Shown here piece after piece: positions 56,322 through 64,000 of a DNA stretch of 64,000 bases (the stretch's first letter is position 1; each line of letters opens with the position of its first letter). The notes below the pieces were generated by a model that made no database searches, was not told the origin of the DNA, and saw only the letters and a list, made by a program, of their open reading frames with translations. This stretch comes from Exophiala sp. HKRS030 (Eukaryota > Ascomycota > Eurotiomycetes > Chaetothyriales > Herpotrichiellaceae): positions 4,216,001 through 4,280,000 of the forward strand of contig JAHWDD010000001.1 of the NCBI GenBank assembly GCA_023897205.1. The letters are read 5' to 3'. The position numbers and the translations under genes are program-made.

Positions 56322-58087
56322 CTACACCCTGTCTTTGTCGGAGAGCATCTCCACATGCTGTGGTTCGATTGCCTTCGAGTCCAGGACACCCATATCTTGC
56401 GCATGCTCCGGGTGTCTTTCCATCTCGGTGACCATGGCACCGATACTCTGTGGGTTGGAGCTTACCCAGCTCTTGAACTTCCTGAGGGGAACGCGTTCCT
56501 CGAACATCTCGTTGATCTCCTCCAGCGAGCGGCCCGTCAATTCTGGCAGGCAGAAATACCCCCAGACGATACCAAGCACGCCAAAGGCGCCGTAGATGAA
56601 GCCCACCTGGGCACCCAGGTCGGCGTGTTGCTTCTGAAAGAGGTATGGGTAGGTGTAGGTCACGAGAAAGTCGCACACGAAGCGGACAAAGTAGGTCACG
56701 AACGACGTTTTGTCTCGCAGACGCATGTGAGGGACCTCGGCTCCCGTCACGGCCGAAATGCTACCAAAGGACATGATGTAGAAGAACCCATAAGGGGCGG
56801 CGCAGCCGATGATGCCGTCCGCCCGCGTGCCGTTGACGTGGGTGCTTCCGAGCCCTCCTATGGTGAGGAGGAGTGCGGTCATGAGGGTGCCCGCCACGAG
56901 ATAGATGGGCCGGCGGCCAACACTATCGACGCAGGAAAAGACCACAATCGGGCCAGCAACCGCAATGGAATTGGAGATCACAGTGTAGACGAACGGATCC
57001 AACCGGTTGAAGCTCTTCACGAAGAGAGTTCCGTACTGTGACACGAAGCTTTGGCCGGTCAATTGGTTGAAGGCACCGGTAAGGATGGCAATCATCGTCC
57101 GACGCTGGGCGGTTTATGTCAGCGCCTTCACCTTAAAAGAAGCAACCAGAAAGGGAGTAACGAAGAAGAAGAAACAGAATAACGGACACAAGGAGGAGGA
57201 GGGCTCGAGTCTTACCGTGTTGGAGCCTCTGACAAGATCAATCCACCGACCGTGGAGCTCATTGTCTCTCTCGATGGCCGCTTGGAGCAGAGTTGCTTCC
57301 CGTTCGGGGTCGTATCCTTCTGGAGTTCCGTTCAACGTAGTGAGCCACTTGACGGCGGCGGCCTTCTTGCCCCTGCGAACCAACCAACGAGGGCTCTCAG
57401 GAATCAGCCAGCAGAACACCAGGGTAAAGGCTGGAAAGGCATAGCAGGCAATCAAGGGGTCCTGCCAGGATGCATTCCCCGGATAAGTCTTGGTGGTGTT
57501 GGCGATGAGGGAGCAGATGAGACTTCCGAATACGTGGCTGAAAACATAGGTCACGACCATGGCACCCCTGACCTGTGGCGGCACGATCTCGGCAATGTAC
57601 ATGGGCGCGAGGAAATTGTCCCAACCCACCATGCACTGAACAATCATGCGGCCAGCCAGGATCTGTCCATAGGTCTTCGCGGTGAAGCTGACGCTAATGC
57701 CTGTGATTACCACAAACTGCATGGCGATGTAGGAGATGCGGCGGCCCAGTTTCTCTGCCACGAGATATCCGACAAAGGCTCCGACTACTTTGGCCGGAAG
57801 CCCCAACGAATTGAGGAGGGCCAGGTTTCTGGCCGAGTAGCTATACTTGTGGGTTTTGTGATTGTATGACCCGAATTGCTTTTGGAAACCTAGCACAGGT
57901 ACAGTCAGAGTGGGCTCTGGCGAGAGGTAGATGGGGGCGACAGATACGTACTATCCATGGCTTGGGTGGTCGAGTAGACGGAATTGTCGAATCCAAAACT
58001 GAAGACGCTGACATTGATGACGAACAAGGCCACGAGGAGTCGCCAGTGTAGACTGCGCAGTTTGGCGAGATCTTTGAGCTGTGCCAT
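56322..58087 (-). CDS. MFS sugar transporter, three exons
   Basis: The exons on the minus strand are 58087-57952, 57889-57216 and 57104-56322; introns are 62 and 111 nt, giving 530 residues. The start is the ATG at 58087 (MAQLKDLAKLRSLHW). Sugar-porter motifs: GYLVAEKLGRRISYI, PESPRWLVRRGKKAA after helix 6, NQLTGQSFVSQYGTLF in helix 7, CVDSVGRRPIYL, and PELTGRSLEEINEMFEER after helix 12. About 12 membrane helices are expected. It resembles fungal glycoside/maltose-type permeases of the sugar porter family, which are H+-symporters of the plasma membrane. In this cluster it is the obvious entry route for the substrate. Its promoter has the strongest set of cluster motifs. Confidence 0.93.
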
Positions 58088-58295
58088 GATCAATGAAGGT
58101 GAATGGGTAATGGAGGTAGGTATTGGAGGGGTTGAGCATCCAGCATCTGATGTCCCGAGGAGAGTGAAGTTATTATATCTCGCTGGACCCCGTAGGCATT
58201 CGTGGGGCCCCAGTTAACGAATTCCCTTCCCGCGTTTTGCTGTCTAGTGTCAGTCAATCACGATGGCGCGAAATTTCCATCAGATGGTCTCATTG

Positions 58296-58326
58296 CCGAC
58301 TCCCGCCATACTGGGCCGGGAGTCGG
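58296..58326. promoter_or_regulatory. Perfect inverted repeat of the cluster motif
   Basis: CCGACTCCCG at 58296-58305 and CGGGAGTCGG at 58317-58326 are exact reverse complements around an 11-bp spacer. They lie 209-239 bp upstream of the transporter start. Each arm is itself a CGG-N4-CGG site. Confidence 0.75.
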
Positions 58327-58483
58327 CCAGATCGTACCTCTAGAGGAATGCTTCAGAAGGCATCCTGGACCGTTGCAAAGGCTGGCCAACCATTCCGTCC
58401 TTTCAGGTTCTGTAACTACCTTCCTTTGCGCCTATTCACCGGCGTACGTGGAATCGCACTGGCCAAAAGGGGGTCGTGAAGAT

Positions 58484-58493
58484 CGGGAGTCGG
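58484..58493 (+). promoter_or_regulatory. Cluster motif CGGGAGTCGG (third copy in transporter promoter)
   Basis: Exact 10-mer about 400 bp upstream of the transporter start. Confidence 0.65.
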
Positions 58494-59387
58494 TCGTGCT
58501 CGCCAAGTTCGCATCCCTGAGCAAGAGAACAAGCGAGCAAGCTGTGGAACAGGTTGACAGAACCATGAACTCATCAAAGACCCCATATCTGCTTCCCACA
58601 TTCATAGTGTACGCCTGGCAAACGCAGACGGCAATCATGTCGGATACGTCCTTTTGGCCAAATATGACCAGAATGATACCCATGCTGCACACCGGAACCA
58701 ATGTTGAAGGCGACTAAAGCCTACGATTGAGGAACGACAGAAATCCAGAGCGAGGATTCGTAGAGAGGTTGAGTCTCGTGCATCTTTTCTCTCTACTCCC
58801 CCACTGTTCAGTTCATACAGATGACTTAGACCCTTACCAGCAATTGGCTCGTGTTAGAAATGCTTCGTAGCCGGCACTCCTAGGGGCATCGAGTTCTGGT
58901 CATTAGAACTACATATTCGGAACGCGTCAGGGGGCTTGACCAGAGAAACCAGGGAGACTGAGGAGACCCCCGAGAGCAAGAAGCCGTCGTTCAAATAGAA
59001 TTATCCTCCCTAATGGCAACGACGGCATGACCAGCAGAACAGGTGATACATGTTCAGGTCTGCCGTCTATTCGAAGCGAGAATGCCGTGCATTGTCAGGT
59101 TTAAACAAGAACCAGGTAAAAATAATGCATGAGGGAGAAGAGTTGCTCTGTCACTTAGTAAGGGCAAGTCTCCTACGATGTGCTTTCCGGGAGTAACCTC
59201 CAAGATCCCCTCTTTGCTGGGGGAGGAGGCTCTCGTTTACCGGTCCTCTGGTACTACAGATACCAACCTGCATCTATTCCCCCAGGTACTGTATCCTCGG
59301 GAAAGAAGTTTTTGATTCTATACATTCATTGAAGGTGAAATCCGTCCAAGTCCAAGATATCTCAAAAGCTTCTAAATAGCTCTCGAC

Positions 59388-61100
59388 TCACCATGCCTTT
59401 CCTTTTTGGCCGACCTTAGCCAGCTCACTCTGGAACATCTCGTAGGCATCGAACATGCCAGTTTCCTGATAGTATGTCTCGTAATGTGCAATCATCTCCG
59501 CGAGTTTTTTGGGCTCCTTCTCCGCCAGATCATGCACCTCTCCCAAGTCCTCGCTTACGTGGTACAACTCCCACTTACCGGGACCCCGTGGTGGCGGAAG
59601 GAACAGAGCTTTCCACTCCCCTACTCGGACCGCTGCAATTCCAAGCTGTTCCCATCCGACAATGTCATTCTCGCCACTGTATATTGATACCGAGTCTGAT
59701 TTGCTGGCCGACAACAACGGCAGCCAACTCTTCCCTCGGAGGGGAGCGACTTCGCGGCCACGGAAAGTGGGAGCCGGATGCTGAACCCCGGCAAGATCTA
59801 AAAATGTCGGTAAGAGGTCCATGACCGTGGTGAAGGTATTGTCGATAGTTCCAGCCCGTTGCTGTGGAATTCCACTGGGGTATCTCACAATACACGGACA
59901 CCGAATACCTCCTTCTGTGGTGAAAGATTTTGCCGCTCGAGCTGGTGCAGTTGAAGCACCGGCCCATTGAGGTCCATACCAGACAAAAGAGTTATGATTG
60001 CCCATATTTTCGAAAGAATTATCATAATACTTCTCGATAACATCTTTCAACGTTGCGCCCGCAAGAATTGGAATGGCTTCCAGTATATTTCCCTCGGCTC
60101 CATTGTCAGACATGAAAGCAATAAGAGTGTTGTCAAGTTCGTCGGTCGACCTCAAATAGTCGATAACACGTCCAACGTTGACATCGATGAGGTCTACCAT
60201 GGCGGCAAATATCTCCATGGCGCGGGAAGACTTGGCTTGTTCCTCCTTTGTGAATTCATCCCATGGCTTTGACCCTAGCGTGTGAAGTGGTGCAGGTTCG
60301 ACGTCGTTGGGCACAATCGCCTTCTCTATCATGGATTTGAGTCGACGGTTGCGCAAGCCCATGGGACCGTCATCGTACCAGCCCTTGTATTTCTTGACTA
60401 TTTCAGGAGGAGCCTGTAGGGGCCAGTGTGGAGCAGTGAACGCGAGGTAGCCAAAGAAGGGTTTTTCCTTTTCCTCATCCGTCCGTTCGCGCATGTATTT
60501 AAGGAAATAATCAGTGAAAGTATTAGAAGAGTAAAAATCCTTTGGCAGATCGGTCTCGCCGTCAATGAACTGGTCATTCTCCATCCAGAGACCTTTGTTA
60601 CCTTTCAACAATGCGCGAGGCTTCTCGGTGGTGTCGTAAAGTTGAGGCTCGTGGTTGAAATGGTTACCTGCGCCTGGAAGCGTCGAAAGGACCTTGGTGA
60701 AGCCCCGGGAGCAGGGCGCGGTCTCTTTCGTCAAGCCAAGGTGCCACTTCCCCGACATGACGGTGTGATAGCCGTTGTCCTGAAGGATCTCGGGCATGGC
60801 TGCAACCCGGTAGTTGAGGTAGCCTTCGTAGCCAGGCTTGTCGGCAAAGATGTGAGGGAACCTCTTCATCCGTTCTGCCATGGCTCCAAGGCCGGCAATG
60901 TGAGCGTCTGTGCCGGAGAGAAGCATGGCCCTGGTCGGCGAGCATGATGCGGCCGTGTGGAAATCCGTCAGGCGCAAGCCCTCCATGGCTATCTTCATCA
61001 GGTTGGGCGTGTCTATCTCCCCCCCAAAGGGTGAGGTGTCGCTGAATCCCAAGTCATCGGCCACGATGACCAAAAAATTCGGTCTCTTTTGGGGTGCCAT
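59388..61100 (-). CDS. S1-family arylsulfatase-like sulfatase 3 (CSPTR), intronless
   Basis: A 570-residue protein starting [20 protein letters not shown]. Motifs: [14 protein letters not shown] (metal), CSPTRAMLLSGT (Cys53, formylglycine site), SGKWHLGLTKE, APHWPLQAP, FMSDNGAEGN, FVWYGPQWAGASTAP and TTEGGIRCPCIVRYP. It parallels sulfatase 2 block by block. It has a longer middle segment (GLWMENDQFIDGETDLPKDF and following) and no intron where sulfatase 2 has one. No signal peptide. It is divergent from sulfatase 4 and shares with it a 563-bp promoter with a cluster motif. Confidence 0.94.
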   Translation of the reverse strand: MAPQKRPNFLVIVADDLGFSDTSPFGGEIDTPNLMKIAMEGLRLTDFHTAASCSPTRAMLLSGTDAHIAGLGAMAERMKRFPHIFADKPGYEGYLNYRVAAMPEILQDNGYHTVMSGKWHLGLTKETAPCSRGFTKVLSTLPGAGNHFNHEPQLYDTTEKPRALLKGNKGLWMENDQFIDGETDLPKDFYSSNTFTDYFLKYMRERTDEEKEKPFFGYLAFTAPHWPLQAPPEIVKKYKGWYDDGPMGLRNRRLKSMIEKAIVPNDVEPAPLHTLGSKPWDEFTKEEQAKSSRAMEIFAAMVDLIDVNVGRVIDYLRSTDELDNTLIAFMSDNGAEGNILEAIPILAGATLKDVIEKYYDNSFENMGNHNSFVWYGPQWAGASTAPARAAKSFTTEGGIRCPCIVRYPSGIPQQRAGTIDNTFTTVMDLLPTFLDLAGVQHPAPTFRGREVAPLRGKSWLPLLSASKSDSVSIYSGENDIVGWEQLGIAAVRVGEWKALFLPPPRGPGKWELYHVSEDLGEVHDLAEKEPKKLAEMIAHYETYYQETGMFDAYEMFQSELAKVGQKGKAW

Positions 61101-61663
61101 GTTGTGCGGCTGAAAATGATATCAGCACTGGTTTCTGGAATGTGCTTGGTATATGCTTAGCTACTGAGCCCTGCACCAACGGTACAGAATTTTAGGGTCT
61201 TGGTCGATACGCCATCCTCAGGTATATAAGCCGTCAGGTTATGATGCATCTGGAACTCGGGGACGGGAGTCGGCACGGGTGTCGCTCAACGCTGTCGGAT
61301 GAGACCCCTTTTTTCCGGGGGTTGATCATTCGCAAGATCATGATGTGGGGGTGAAAGAATTGACCTGGAGCAACCTTTGCCCTGGTTCTGGCACTTTGAT
61401 GAGTACCGGCTCACGGCTCACCATACGGAGATGGGGCAAGAGTGAGCGCCTTTTGCTTCTCTTGTTGTGCTTGAAGCTTTTCCGCAGACACTACAAAAAA
61501 CCCCAGCACTCGGCTTCAGAGTCACACCTTACAAGCCTTTCACCTTGTCGTCCGCGTCCTATTTCTGTGGCCTCGTCGAGACTTTGTTTTATGCACAGTC
61601 ATCGCAGAGTCGAGCAGTTGCATAGTGTGGAAGAACCTGTCGCCTGTTGACCACTCTTCCAAG
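61101..61663. promoter_or_regulatory. Divergent promoter of sulfatases 3 and 4
   Basis: A 563-bp region. A TATA-like stretch at 61223-61230 lies about 125 bp from the sulfatase 3 start. The cluster motif at 61264-61273 lies a few tens of bases further upstream. Confidence 0.6.
61264..61273 (+). promoter_or_regulatory. Cluster motif CGGGAGTCGG (sulfatase 3/4 promoter)
   Basis: Exact 10-mer, followed after two bases by a further CGG (61276-61278). It lies 164 bp upstream of sulfatase 3 and 391 bp upstream of sulfatase 4. Confidence 0.7.
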
Positions 61664-63232
61664 ATGGCCTTATCATACCCCAGCAAACCGCTACCCCTGG
61701 CGATACAGTCCAAGAACGGAGGCGACAAACCAAACTATGTCATCTTCATGCCAGATCAATTGAGATATGACTCTTTACACTGCACCGGGGAGGAAGGCAA
61801 CATCATTCGGACACCCAACATCGACGCCTTCGCAGCCAGAGGGACTCTCTTCGCCAATTGTTTTGTGCAGGCGTCCGTATGTTCTCAATCACGGTGCAGC
61901 ATGTTCACCGGTGCGTATCCGCATACCAGCGGTCATCGAAGTATGACCAACCTCATCAAACCGTGGGAGCCCAACGTCTTTCGCAGCCTCAAAGAGAATG
62001 GCTACCACGTCGCGTGCCTCGCTCCCCGAGGTGACACATTCGCTCCCTCGGTGACCGAGTTGAGCGTGGACGAGTATGGCTTTTTGGAAACGCCCGAATT
62101 CTCTCCCCGGTTCGCTGGAGGTAAGACTGCAAAGTCCGAGGCAGATGAGAGTATCTGGGGTCGACTCTTTTACAAGGGACTACGGAACGCCCACGAAGCG
62201 CTCGACTATGACGACGCTTGTGTCAAGTCGGCCCTGAAGTGGCTAGAATGTCCTCCGTCCGACAAACCGTGGTGCCTCTTCATGCCTCTGATATTCCCCC
62301 ACTGTCCGTTCCAAGTGGAGGAGCCGTACTTCTCCATGTACGACCGTTCCAAGGTGGACCCGATCGCCCCCACAGAGGAAAAGACGGGCTATGAGCCTCT
62401 GTACATGCAAAAGATTCGTGCGCGGTACGGGACGTCAAGGGCGACGCCTGAAATCTGGGCCGAAATCAAAGCCACGTACTACGGGATGATCACCCGGCTG
62501 GACGACCAATTCGGCAAGCTAATCAGCAAGATCGATCGGCTAGGGTTATGGAAGGACACGGTGACCATGTTCTTCACGGACCACGGCGAGTACCTGGGCG
62601 ACTACGGACTGATCGAGAAGTGGCCGTCCGGCTTGTCAGACACTCTCACACACGAGCCTCTGATTGTGGCCGGTGGAGGTCTGCCTGAAGGAAAGGTGTC
62701 GAACGTCATGGCCGAAATGGTCGACCTGGTGCCGACGGTGCTAGAAATGTCTGGGATAGGAGAACATTTCCCACACAGTGGTAAGAGTCTGGTTCCGGTG
62801 TTGACGCAAGGCGCCACCCAGCACAAGAGGTACGCGTTCACGGAGGGAGGATTCCTGATGAGCGAGGAACCTTTGCTCGAACAAGGTCCGTATCCTTACG
62901 ACCTCAAGGGCGCTCTACAGCATGAGGACACCCGTATCGTCGGCAAGGCCGTCAGCATGCGGAACCACGAATGGACGTACATATACCGTCTGTACGAGCC
63001 GGCGGAACTTTACCACCGGACCAAGGACCCCAAGGAGATGCACAACGTGGCGGCCGAGCCCGAGTTCGCCCCAGTTGTGCAGATGATGCAAAGCGAGATG
63101 TTCAGGTGGATGGTTGGGGAATCGGACTTTTTGCCATGGAACCCGGACCCTCGTGTGCCGCCGTCGGTCGACCTCAAATCGCCCAAGGACCAGTGGGCTG
63201 AACGCGCGGCCAAGGCAGGAGGACATGCTTGA
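61664..63232 (+). CDS. S1-family sulfatase 4 with unusual CSQSR site
   Basis: I chose the ATG at 61664 (MALSYPSKPLPLAIQS), giving 522 residues; upstream the frame has only a GTG. Intronless. The fold is clear: KPNYVIFMPDQLRYDSL (metal site, DQ in place of DD), TPNIDAFAARGTLFANCF, the active-site loop VCSQSRCSMFTGAYPHTSGH (Cys73), GMITRLDDQFGKLI, and MFFTDHGEYLGDYGLIEKWP (second metal site). The loop has Gln where formylglycine-type sulfatases usually have Pro. The C-terminal region has ELYHRTKDPKEMHNVA, typical of sulfatases. It is not a close paralogue of the others. A phosphonate- or phosphodiester-type hydrolase cannot be excluded. Confidence 0.88.
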   Translation: MALSYPSKPLPLAIQSKNGGDKPNYVIFMPDQLRYDSLHCTGEEGNIIRTPNIDAFAARGTLFANCFVQASVCSQSRCSMFTGAYPHTSGHRSMTNLIKPWEPNVFRSLKENGYHVACLAPRGDTFAPSVTELSVDEYGFLETPEFSPRFAGGKTAKSEADESIWGRLFYKGLRNAHEALDYDDACVKSALKWLECPPSDKPWCLFMPLIFPHCPFQVEEPYFSMYDRSKVDPIAPTEEKTGYEPLYMQKIRARYGTSRATPEIWAEIKATYYGMITRLDDQFGKLISKIDRLGLWKDTVTMFFTDHGEYLGDYGLIEKWPSGLSDTLTHEPLIVAGGGLPEGKVSNVMAEMVDLVPTVLEMSGIGEHFPHSGKSLVPVLTQGATQHKRYAFTEGGFLMSEEPLLEQGPYPYDLKGALQHEDTRIVGKAVSMRNHEWTYIYRLYEPAELYHRTKDPKEMHNVAAEPEFAPVVQMMQSEMFRWMVGESDFLPWNPDPRVPPSVDLKSPKDQWAERAAKAGGHA

Positions 63233-63668
63233 AAGCAGGTTTTGTCTGCGAACGTTTATGAGACCAAGGTCGGGTCCTCGCAAGTTGTCATTCTATTTGA
63301 AAAGAGTACCTGAACCATAGATGAGAACTCTTGACTAGGTAGTGATGCATCATTGCGTATACAAAAGAGCCCTTCCGAGATACGCTTTCGAAACCAAATC
63401 CGAATTGAATGTTCATGTGTCTATTTTACAGTGTAATATGATGGGGCGCAAATCCCAGATTCGCTGTCCCTTGTTATGTTACAGAACCCAAATATGTTAC
63501 AAGTGTGCCTGTAGTGTGACCATCTTGTCAAGTTGAATCCACAGACGCAACCCTGTCTCTAACAATGTGATAGAAAGAGTGCCATCGCGCATCGAGTTTC
63601 TATTTTCCTTTTGATTTTGACAGAAGTGGTGGCCTGGGGAACAATGCGAGATCTCTCTCAACCTATTT
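63233..63668. other. Intergenic, 436 bp between convergent genes
   Basis: The 3' flanks of sulfatase 4 (+) and the edge gene (-). Nothing recognised. Confidence 0.5.
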
Positions 63669-64000
63669 TTAGATCTCTCCGATAAAACGACTTAGGTTTG
63701 GTAATACAAAGGGTTCGCCTCTGGGGAACGAGGAATCCCGTAGGTGGAGATAGGTATTCAAGAGAAAGGCCGAGTTCGTGTCGATGAACAACAAGAGACG
63801 GGCGAGAAAGCCGTCGAGACCCAAGCTGGCCAGGCCGCCGCCGCGTGCTTTCAACATCTCCTCCACGCCGCCCATGTGGCAGTGGTAGGAGTGTTCGTCT
63901 CCCCAGATGGCCTCGTAGCTGGCCATCTTGGCCGTGGCGGCGATGAGTTCGTCTCGCACCACCGCCGTGCCCGTTCCACCCTCGGACGACGACGCGGCGA
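63669..64000 (-). CDS. C-terminal part of a fungal-type transcription factor (truncated by window)
   Basis: The frame is open from the window edge to the stop at 63669-63671, about 110 residues. It contains ELIAATAKMASYEAIWGDEH, then CHMGGVEEMLKARGG and LGLDGFLARLLLFIDTN. The HMGGxxxMxxxRGG pattern is typical of the C-terminal regulatory domain of fungal Zn2Cys6 factors of the DUF3468 type. The DNA-binding part, if present, is outside the window. It is a second candidate regulator of the adjoining sulfatase cluster. Confidence 0.7.
   Translation of the reverse strand, partial: AASSSEGGTGTAVVRDELIAATAKMASYEAIWGDEHSYHCHMGGVEEMLKARGGGLASLGLDGFLARLLLFIDTNSAFLLNTYLHLRDSSFPRGEPFVLPNLSRFIGEI

Larger units (their letters stand above)
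58088..59387. other. Intergenic, 1.3 kb, transporter promoter
   Basis: Upstream of the MFS gene and downstream of sulfatase 3. It holds three copies of the cluster motif. A TATA-like AGATATAA lies near 58172-58179 on the minus strand. Frames at 58202-58717 (+) and 58432-58701 (-) show no domain I can support. Confidence 0.5.

Noticed and set aside
58202..58717. 171-codon plus frame and an opposing hydrophobic minus frame in the transporter promoter
   Set aside because: No domain. I considered a decayed membrane transporter on the minus strand, but could align no clear motif; the region carries promoter motifs.
63010..63283. Minus-strand frames over the sulfatase 4 C-terminus
   Set aside because: Shadows; the plus frame continues the sulfatase to its stop.

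Overview
The window is a gene-dense stretch of a filamentous ascomycete (Pezizomycotina) nuclear genome. The evidence is short introns (47 to 122 nt) with GTAAGT/GTATGT-type donors and CTGAC-like branch points, Zn2Cys6 regulators, and fungal families such as RCR-type, DUF3431 and RGS-LOV proteins. A Eurotiomycete or black-yeast-like host fits, but the genus cannot be settled from the sequence. I saw no tRNA, rRNA, CRISPR array, transposase or viral gene. Exon joins were worked out by hand from splice motifs and reading phase.

Left part (1-43.5 kb). These are mostly conserved single-copy genes: the 3' end of an FGGY sugar kinase, a cyclase-family protein, an Hsp20-like protein, the mitochondrial ATPase inhibitor, a membrane RING-H2 protein, the Ran exchange factor RCC1, the tRNA adenosine deaminase Tad2 (divergent from EMC10), a GFA-type zinc protein, alanyl-tRNA synthetase with two possible starts, an RCR-type membrane protein, the ERAD ligase Hrd1, a DUF3431 protein, an RGS-LOV photoreceptor and a DUF8004-type protein, plus several unnamed conserved fungal proteins. 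A secondary-metabolism-type methyltransferase at about 20 kb is broken by several frame changes. A 3.4 kb stretch without recognisable genes (43.5-46.9 kb) separates this part from the next.

Right part (46.9-63.3 kb). This is a catabolic-looking cluster: a regulator with two tandem Zn2Cys6 clusters, four S1-type sulfatases, a GH3 glycosidase and an MFS sugar transporter. None of the enzymes shows a signal peptide. The simplest reading is import of a sulfated glycoside, intracellular desulfation, and cleavage by the GH3 enzyme. The 10-mer CGGGAGTCGG (a CGG-N4-CGG Zn2Cys6-type site) occurs five times, all in promoters of this cluster: the divergent sulfatase 1/2 promoter, the transporter promoter (three copies, two forming a perfect inverted repeat) and the divergent sulfatase 3/4 promoter. 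The GH3 promoter has the variant CGGATGTCGG. This points to one co-regulated sulfoglycoside-utilisation regulon. The right edge holds the 3' end of another fungal-type transcription factor gene.
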